This document shows, piece by piece, positions 37,989 through 42,893 of a stretch of DNA of 42,893 nt. The stretch is from Phycisphaeraceae bacterium (GTDB taxonomy: Bacteria > Planctomycetota > Phycisphaerae > Phycisphaerales > Phycisphaeraceae): assembly GCA_028277745.1 (NCBI GenBank), contig JANQFR010000044.1, positions 1-42,893 of the forward strand, given 5' to 3'. Below the pieces are notes generated by a model that made no database searches, was not told where the DNA came from, and saw only the letters and a list, made by a program, of their open reading frames with translations. Positions within the stretch are counted from its first letter, which is position 1. Every line of letters starts with the position of its first letter. Made by a program: the position numbers and the translations under genes.

Positions 37989-39224
37989 ATGGACGAAATC
38001 ATCCTGCTGCACGTAAGCGGCGACGACAAGCCGGGGATCACCGCGACGCTCAACGAGGTGCTGGCGTCGCATGGGGTGTTCATCCTCGACATGAACCAGG
38101 CGGTGATCCACCAGACGCTGCTGCTGGGGATCATGATGCGGCTGCCGCGGGCGGCCGAGGCGTCGCCGGTGCTGCGTGACCTGCTGTTCGCGACGAGCGA
38201 GATGAATCTTCAGCTGCGGATGACGCCGGTGAAGCGCGAGCAGTACGACGCGTGGGTCGGCCGGCAGGGCCTACCGCGCTACATCCTGACGCTGCTGTCG
38301 CGGCAGATCACCGCCGAGCAGGTGGCCCGGGTGTCGCGCACGATCACCGACGCGGGGATGAACATCGACGTGATCACCCGCCTGACCGGCCGGCCGTCGC
38401 TGGACGACGACGACACGAAGCCCAAGCGCGCGTGCATGGAGTTCTCGGTGCGCGGCCAGCCGATCGATAACGACGCGATGAGCGCCCGCCTCGTCGAGAT
38501 CGGCCGCGAGCTGTCCCTGGACCTGGCCTGGCAGCGTGACGACGCGTACCGCCGCGTGCGTCGACTGGTCGCGTTCGACATGGACAACGTGCTGATCGAG
38601 GGCGAGGTGATCACCGAGTTGGCGCGCGAGGCCGGCGTGCTGGAGCAGGTCAACGCCTTGCGCGACGCGGCCAAAGACGGCAGCATCAGTTTCGAGGAAG
38701 GCCTGATCCAGCGGGTCGCGCTGCTCGAGGGCCTCGACGAGGCCGTGCTCAAGCGGGTTTATGACCGGCTGGCGGTCACCGAGGGCGCCGAGCGGCTCAT
38801 CACGAACCTCAAACGCTTCGGGTACAAGACCGCCATGATCAGCGGCGGGTTCAATTATTTCGCCGAACGGCTCAAAGACCGCCTCGGCATCAACTACGCG
38901 TCGGCCAACCGGCTCGAGATCGCCGGCGGGCAGCTGACCGGGCGCATCACCGGCCAGGTCGTCACCGGTAAGCGCAAGGCCGACATCCTCAAGGGCATCG
39001 CGTCGATCGAGCGGATCCGCATGGAGCAGGTCATCGCGGTGGGCGACGGGCCCAACGACCTGCCCATGCTCGGCGCCGCCGGCTTGGGCATCGCGTTCCA
39101 CGCCCCGCCCCCGGTCGCCGATTCGGTCGGGCAGAAGATCTCCACCCTCGGCCTCGACAGCATCCTCTATCTCATCGGCATCCGCGACCGCGAGTTGCTT
39201 GAAGCCGCCGAGAACGTGGTATAA
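37989..39224 (+). CDS. serB: phosphoserine phosphatase with N-terminal ACT domains
   Basis: A 411-residue enzyme for the last step of serine synthesis. The first 185 residues form two ACT-like regulatory domains (ILLHVSGDDKPGITATLNEV and YILTLLSRQITAEQVARVSR), which bind serine in related enzymes. The HAD catalytic part has motif I VAFDMDNVLIEGEVI (Asp197 nucleophile, Asp199), motif II MISGGFNYF, a motif III lysine in GKRKADIL, and motif IV VGDGPNDLPMLG. The motif I threonine/serine of classic SerB (DxDST) is replaced by DMDNV, which is seen in other HAD members. The stop codon TAA forms part of the TATAAT box of the valS leader promoter. A TAAAAT box lies about 45 bp upstream of the start. 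Confidence 0.9.
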   Translation: MDEIILLHVSGDDKPGITATLNEVLASHGVFILDMNQAVIHQTLLLGIMMRLPRAAEASPVLRDLLFATSEMNLQLRMTPVKREQYDAWVGRQGLPRYILTLLSRQITAEQVARVSRTITDAGMNIDVITRLTGRPSLDDDDTKPKRACMEFSVRGQPIDNDAMSARLVEIGRELSLDLAWQRDDAYRRVRRLVAFDMDNVLIEGEVITELAREAGVLEQVNALRDAAKDGSISFEEGLIQRVALLEGLDEAVLKRVYDRLAVTEGAERLITNLKRFGYKTAMISGGFNYFAERLKDRLGINYASANRLEIAGGQLTGRITGQVVTGKRKADILKGIASIERIRMEQVIAVGDGPNDLPMLGAAGLGIAFHAPPPVADSVGQKISTLGLDSILYLIGIRDRELLEAAENVV

Positions 39225-39225
39225 T
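39199..39225 (+). promoter_or_regulatory. promoter of the valS leader
   Basis: A perfect TATAAT (39220-39225) overlapping the serB stop codon. Candidate -35 boxes are TTGAAG (39199-39204, 15-nt spacer) or TTGCTT (39195-39200, 19-nt spacer); neither spacing is ideal. Confidence 0.6.
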
Positions 39226-39232
39226 CCTGCCC

Positions 39233-39277
39233 ATGAGCGAGCCGCATCGCCCGATCTTCCGCGTCGCCGTTAGCTGA
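39233..39277 (+). CDS. putative valS leader peptide (14 aa)
   Basis: A short ORF ATG 39233 to TGA 39275-39277, encoding MSEPHRPIFRVAVS, with two Val codons (GTC and GTT) near its end. The ATG is exactly 7 nt after TATAAT, so the transcript would be leaderless, as proposed for the ileS leader. The remaining leader of about 90 nt before valS contains short GC hairpins (GGGG-ACGA-CCCC at 39278 region, and GTCC-TCCC-GGAC at about 39335) but no strong U-tailed terminator. Control of valS by Val-tRNA is therefore only a suggestion. Alternatively this is a chance ORF in a 5' leader. Confidence 0.4.
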   Translation: MSEPHRPIFRVAVS

Positions 39278-39368
39278 GGGGACGACCCCCGCCCCCGGCC
39301 GCGTTATCCTTATCCCAAACCTCTGACCAGGCGGTCCTCCCGGACGCGTTTCGATCGAGATTTCGCCG

Positions 39369-42300
39369 ATGCCCCCTACCACCCAGACCGAACTGCCCTC
39401 GCAATACAACCCCGCCGACGTCGAGGCGGCGATCAACCAGCGGTGGCGCGACGCCGGCGCCGACCACGCCGAGCCGACCAACCCCGGCCCGCCCTACGCC
39501 ATCGTCATCCCCCCGCCCAACGTCACCGCCGCCCTCCACCTCGGCCACGCCCTCAACAACACCCTCCAAGACGTGCTCATCCGCCACCGCCGCATGTGCG
39601 GCGACAACGCCGTCTGGTTCCCCGGCACCGACCACGCCGGCATCGCGACCCAGACTGTGGTCGAGAAACGCCTGCTCATGCAGGAGGGCAAAAAGCGCAC
39701 CGACTTTGAGCGTGACGCGTTCGTCGCCCGCGTCCAGGCGTGGAAAGACGAGTACGAGCAGATCATCACCAGCCAACTGCGCGAGATGGGCTGCTCCTGC
39801 GACTGGCAACGCCAGGCGTTCACCATGGATGAGCCCCGCGCCAAGGCGGTGCGCGAGGCGTTCTTCCGGTTCTTCAAGGACGGCCTGATCTACCGCGGCA
39901 AATACCTGGTCAACTGGGACCCGGCCACCCAGACCGCCCTCGCCGACGACGAGGTCGAGATGCAGGACGTCGACGGCAACTTCTATTACATGCGCTACCC
40001 GCTGATCGGCCCGCCCCTGTCGACCGGCGAGAACTACGTCACCGTCGCGACCACCCGCCCCGAGACCATGCTCGGCGACACCGCCGTGGCCATGCACCCC
40101 GACGACCCGCGCGCCGAGGAGCTCAAAGACCGCATGGTCCTGCTGCCGATCGTCGACCGCGAGATCCCCATCGTCTTCGACAACTACGTGACCCGGCCCG
40201 ACCCCGACAGCGACGACCCCAAGGCCCGCATGTCGTCGGGCTTCCTCAAGGTCACCCCCGCCCACGACCTCAACGACTGGGAGATCGGCCTGCGTCATCA
40301 GCTGCCGATCATCAACGTCATGGCGCCCGACGCCTCCATCAGCGTCGACCACGGCTGGCCCGCGGGGGAGAAGCCGCTCGACAACCCCGACGTCAAGCCG
40401 CTGGTCGGCCTGTCGCGCGAAGACGCGCGCAAGGCGATCGTGATCTGGTTCAAGGATCACGGCATGATGGAGGAGGTCAAGCCCTACCGCCACGCGGTGG
40501 GCCACAGCTACCGCAGCCACGTGCCGATCGAGCCGTACTACAGCGACCAGTGGTACCTCAAGGTGACCGACGACCGCCTCCGCGGCGCGGCCCTGCGCGC
40601 GATGGCGCCCGATCAGTACGCCGGCTCATATAAAGCCGCCGATGGCATCGGCGGCCCGGGCCCCGACGGAGAGCCGCGGATGCCATCCGCGGCTTCATAC
40701 AGCGGCCACCTGCGCTTCACCCCCGCCCGCTACGCCAAGACGTTCCAGACCTGGCACGAAAACATCCGCGACTGGTGCATCTCCCGACAACTGTGGTGGG
40801 GACACCGCATCCCGGTGTGGTCGAAAACATTCAACGTCCCTGCCGACCAGTTGGATAAGCAAATTGGACCTCAGCATACCGGAGAAACAACACAAGCCTA
40901 TGAAAACGATGATGGCACGTTTACGGTTTACTGGGTCATGCGCGATCTGAAACCCGATCGCATCGAAGCGATCGAGTCTGCCGGCTGGGCCCAGGACCCC
41001 GACGTCCTCGACACCTGGTTCTCCTCCGCACTCTGGCCGATGTCCACCATGGGCTGGCCGCAGGACACGCCCGAGCTGGAGACGTGGAACCCCACGTCCG
41101 TGCTCTGCACCGCGCGCGAGATCATCACCCTCTGGGTCTCGCGCATGGTCATGTTCAACCTTTACTTCCGCGGCACGCTCCCGTTCAAGGACGTGTTCAT
41201 CCACGCCATGATCCAGGACGGGTTCGGTCAGAAGATGAGCAAGTCCCTGGGCAACGGCGTCGACCCGTTCGATATCATCCACTCCCACGGCGCCGACGCC
41301 ATGCGCTTCACCCTCACGTCCATGACCACCCACACCCAGGACGTGCGCATGCCCGTCGACATCGTCGACCCGCACACCGGCGAGACGGTCACGCCCGACT
41401 TCATCACCACCCCCGGCGGGCACAAGGTCGCCGCGCCGACTCAGAACCACAGCGGCAAGGAGATGGTCTCTTCCTTCGGCCTCGCGTCGGGGCAGGCGGC
41501 GCCGAGCGACGACGCCCCGCTCGCCCGCAACACCAGCGAGAAGTTCGACCTCGGCCAGCGCTTCGCCAACAAGATGTGGAACGCGGTGCGCTTCTCCCTG
41601 GGCAACCTCACGGCCGAGCCCGGAGACGGCGGTGCCCGGGCCCTGCCCGACCGCTGGGTCCTCTCCCGCCTGGCCCGCACGATCGCCGACGCCGACGCGG
41701 CGCTGGGGCGTTACGCCTTCGCCGAGTACGCCACGACGCTGTACGACTTTTTCTGGCGTGACCTGTGCGACTGGTACATCGAGGCGATCAAGCCGACCGT
41801 GGCGGACAATCCCGACCAGCAGCACGTGCTGGCGACGTGCATCGACGCGTCGCTGCGGCTGCTGCACCCGGCGATGCCGTTCATCACCGAGCGGCTCTGG
41901 CAGGGGCTGGGCGACGCCTGGCCGCGGCGCGGCGTGGCCGGGCTGGCGCTGCCGCCCAGCGAGCTGCTGATGAAGGCCGCGTGGCCCGACGCCGACGCCG
42001 GCCTGATCGACGAGGACGCCGAGCGCGACTTCGACATGATCCAGGACGTGGTCGGCGCGGTGCGCGAGCTGCGGCAGACCCACAAGGTCCCGCCCCGGCA
42101 GGTGATCGAGACCACCGCCAAGGCCCCGGCCGCGATCGCGCAGAAGCTGCTCGAATACCGCAGCATCACCTGCGGCCTGGCCAACACCATCGGCCGGGGC
42201 GTGGGCCCCGACGTCGACAAACCCGCCGCCGCCGCCGTCGCGATCGTCGGCGCTATCGAGATCTACGCCCACGGCATCGTCGACACCGACGCCGAGCGCC

Positions 42301-42479
42301 AGCGCCTCACCAAGCGCGCCGACGAGCTCGCCAAACAGATCAAGAACCTCGAAGGCCGGCTGGCCAACAAAGCGTACGTCGAGAAAGCCCCTGAGAAACT
42401 GGTCAACGAGACCCGCGAACAGCTCACTGCGGCCCAGCGCGAGGCCAAGTCGGTCAACGACCAACTCGCCGCCCTGTAA
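39369..42479 (+). CDS. valS: valyl-tRNA synthetase
   Basis: A 1036-residue class I synthetase charging tRNA-Val. HIGH is PPPNVTAALHLGH (HLGH 57-60), KMSKS is at 622-626 (FGQKMSKSLGNGVDP). The editing domain includes VATTRPETMLGDTAVAMHPD, and the catalytic core has NIRDWCISRQLWWGHRIPVW. The C-terminal coiled coil (ERQRLTKRADELAKQIKNLE and following) is the usual ValRS tRNA-binding arm. Two insertions stand out: residues about 421-445 are encoded by a pair of palindromic repeat elements, and residues about 660-712 (HTGETVTPDFITTPGGHKVA and on) enlarge the region after KMSKS. The stop TAA belongs to the TAAAGCCGC border of another repeat. Confidence 0.96.
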   Translation: MPPTTQTELPSQYNPADVEAAINQRWRDAGADHAEPTNPGPPYAIVIPPPNVTAALHLGHALNNTLQDVLIRHRRMCGDNAVWFPGTDHAGIATQTVVEKRLLMQEGKKRTDFERDAFVARVQAWKDEYEQIITSQLREMGCSCDWQRQAFTMDEPRAKAVREAFFRFFKDGLIYRGKYLVNWDPATQTALADDEVEMQDVDGNFYYMRYPLIGPPLSTGENYVTVATTRPETMLGDTAVAMHPDDPRAEELKDRMVLLPIVDREIPIVFDNYVTRPDPDSDDPKARMSSGFLKVTPAHDLNDWEIGLRHQLPIINVMAPDASISVDHGWPAGEKPLDNPDVKPLVGLSREDARKAIVIWFKDHGMMEEVKPYRHAVGHSYRSHVPIEPYYSDQWYLKVTDDRLRGAALRAMAPDQYAGSYKAADGIGGPGPDGEPRMPSAASYSGHLRFTPARYAKTFQTWHENIRDWCISRQLWWGHRIPVWSKTFNVPADQLDKQIGPQHTGETTQAYENDDGTFTVYWVMRDLKPDRIEAIESAGWAQDPDVLDTWFSSALWPMSTMGWPQDTPELETWNPTSVLCTAREIITLWVSRMVMFNLYFRGTLPFKDVFIHAMIQDGFGQKMSKSLGNGVDPFDIIHSHGADAMRFTLTSMTTHTQDVRMPVDIVDPHTGETVTPDFITTPGGHKVAAPTQNHSGKEMVSSFGLASGQAAPSDDAPLARNTSEKFDLGQRFANKMWNAVRFSLGNLTAEPGDGGARALPDRWVLSRLARTIADADAALGRYAFAEYATTLYDFFWRDLCDWYIEAIKPTVADNPDQQHVLATCIDASLRLLHPAMPFITERLWQGLGDAWPRRGVAGLALPPSELLMKAAWPDADAGLIDEDAERDFDMIQDVVGAVRELRQTHKVPPRQVIETTAKAPAAIAQKLLEYRSITCGLANTIGRGVGPDVDKPAAAAVAIVGAIEIYAHGIVDTDAERQRLTKRADELAKQIKNLEGRLANKAYVEKAPEKLVNETREQLTAAQREAKSVNDQLAAL
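40631..40696. repeat. pair of perfect 21-nt palindromes inside valS
   Basis: GCCGCCGATG-g-CATCGGCGGC (40635-40655) and GCCGCGGATG-c-CATCCGCGGC (40673-40693), 17 nt apart, bordered by TAAAGCC on the left and GGCTT on the right. This matches the outline of the intergenic element at 42477-42545, but here it lies in frame in a coding region. Confidence 0.88.
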
Positions 42480-42545
42480 AGCCGCGGGCAACGCCCGCGG
42501 TTTCCGATTGTTGACGTGACCCCGCGGGCGTTGCCCGCGGCTTTA
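42477..42545. repeat. paired palindromic repeat after valS
   Basis: TAAAGCCGCGGGC-AAC-GCCCGCGG, a 21-nt spacer, then CCGCGGGC-GTT-GCCCGCGGCTTTA: two hairpins in inverted orientation. The first three bases are the valS stop codon. It separates convergent valS and AraC genes. Confidence 0.88.
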
Positions 42546-42550
42546 CGGGC

Positions 42551-42893
42551 TTACCCCTGGCGGGACCGGCGGAACGCGGCCGGCGACACGCCCGTCGCCT
42601 GCGTGAACTGACGGGTGAAGTAAAACACGTCGCGGTACCCCAGCGCCTCGGCGATCGCCTTGATCGGCTCGTCCGTCTCGCCCAGCAGCCGGCGCGCCTC
42701 GACGGCGCGGCACTGCAGCCGGTAGGTATGCAACGCCATCCCGGTCGCGGCCCGGAACCGGCGGCGCAGCGTCGACAATGACATCCCCGCCGCGCGGGCC
42801 GTCTGCGCGTAATCCGGCTCCGCCCCCAGGTCGCTCAGCGCAGCGAGCACGTCCGCCAGCCACGCCGGCCGCGACGGCGCCGACGCCGCCCGG
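42551..42893 (-). CDS. AraC family transcriptional regulator (5' end outside window)
   Basis: An open frame running off the window edge; the C-terminal 114 residues are visible. They contain the AraC double helix-turn-helix: YAQTARAAGMSLSTLRRRFR with AATGMALHTYRL, then PIKAIAEALGYRDVFYFTRQ and FTQATGVSPAAFRRS. The sensing domain lies beyond the window, so its ligand and targets are unknown. It converges with valS across a paired palindromic repeat. Confidence 0.88.
   Translation of the reverse strand, partial: RAASAPSRPAWLADVLAALSDLGAEPDYAQTARAAGMSLSTLRRRFRAATGMALHTYRLQCRAVEARRLLGETDEPIKAIAEALGYRDVFYFTRQFTQATGVSPAAFRRSRQG

Noticed and set aside
37956..38050. A small ORF (MRPELMEGMGKQPSWTKSSCC) overlapping the serB start, with several Ser codons
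   Set aside because: Most Ser/Cys codons come from reading the serB start in another frame, and there is no terminator or alternative hairpin, so it is probably coincidence.

Overview
The window is a GC-rich stretch of a bacterial chromosome carrying mostly core genes. Planctomycetota, probably class Phycisphaerae, is the best guess. Supporting this are a HYExAFE-family protein next to hisS, two ECF sigma factors with very long C-terminal extensions behind a transmembrane segment, poor Shine-Dalgarno sequences, and many palindromic intergenic repeats. The taxonomic call is inference.

Layout. 1-2777 (+): the end of enolase, a class I aldolase-like protein and a PfkB sugar kinase. 2786-5803: an envelope polysaccharide group (deacetylase, GT2, GT87). 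5804-12107: mainly minus-strand accessory genes, some richer in A+T: a FlgM-like peptide, GNAT, SUKH protein, lipoprotein, dual-specificity phosphatase, prolyl-4-hydroxylase-like oxygenase, VOC protein and unknowns. 12108-16862: a GNAT gene, then an AraC-FIST-DUF2784 operon divergent from a PhyH dioxygenase, then a Tat-exported metallophosphoesterase. 17020-20679: trkA-trkH potassium uptake and a lone nuoI. 20900-29431: TPR protein, YbaK deacylase, DUF502, ileS, HYExAFE, hisS, methyltransferase, rsmD. 29432-35697: two ECF-sigma fusion proteins flanking two tandem paralogous membrane proteins. 35806-42479 (+): ffh, zinc-ribbon membrane protein, serB, valS. The window ends inside an AraC-type regulator. 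No tRNA, rRNA, CRISPR array or transposase was seen.

The most interesting signal is in front of ileS on the minus strand. A good promoter is followed, 8 nt after its -10 box, by an 18-codon ORF with four isoleucine codons, three of them consecutive. Then comes a perfect intrinsic terminator, and the terminator's 5' arm can pair instead with the segment spanning the leader-peptide stop codon. This is the full architecture of peptide-mediated transcription attenuation, with a leader peptide that looks leaderless. A weaker analogue (TATAAT, 7 nt, a 14-codon ORF with two Val codons) precedes valS. The same spacing of a -10-like box 6-9 nt before the ATG recurs at several ordinary genes, suggesting leaderless transcription is common here.

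The second theme is repeats. At least three families of palindromic elements occupy intergenic spaces. They often supply the stop codons of the flanking genes, and one pair of 21-nt perfect palindromes lies in frame inside valS.
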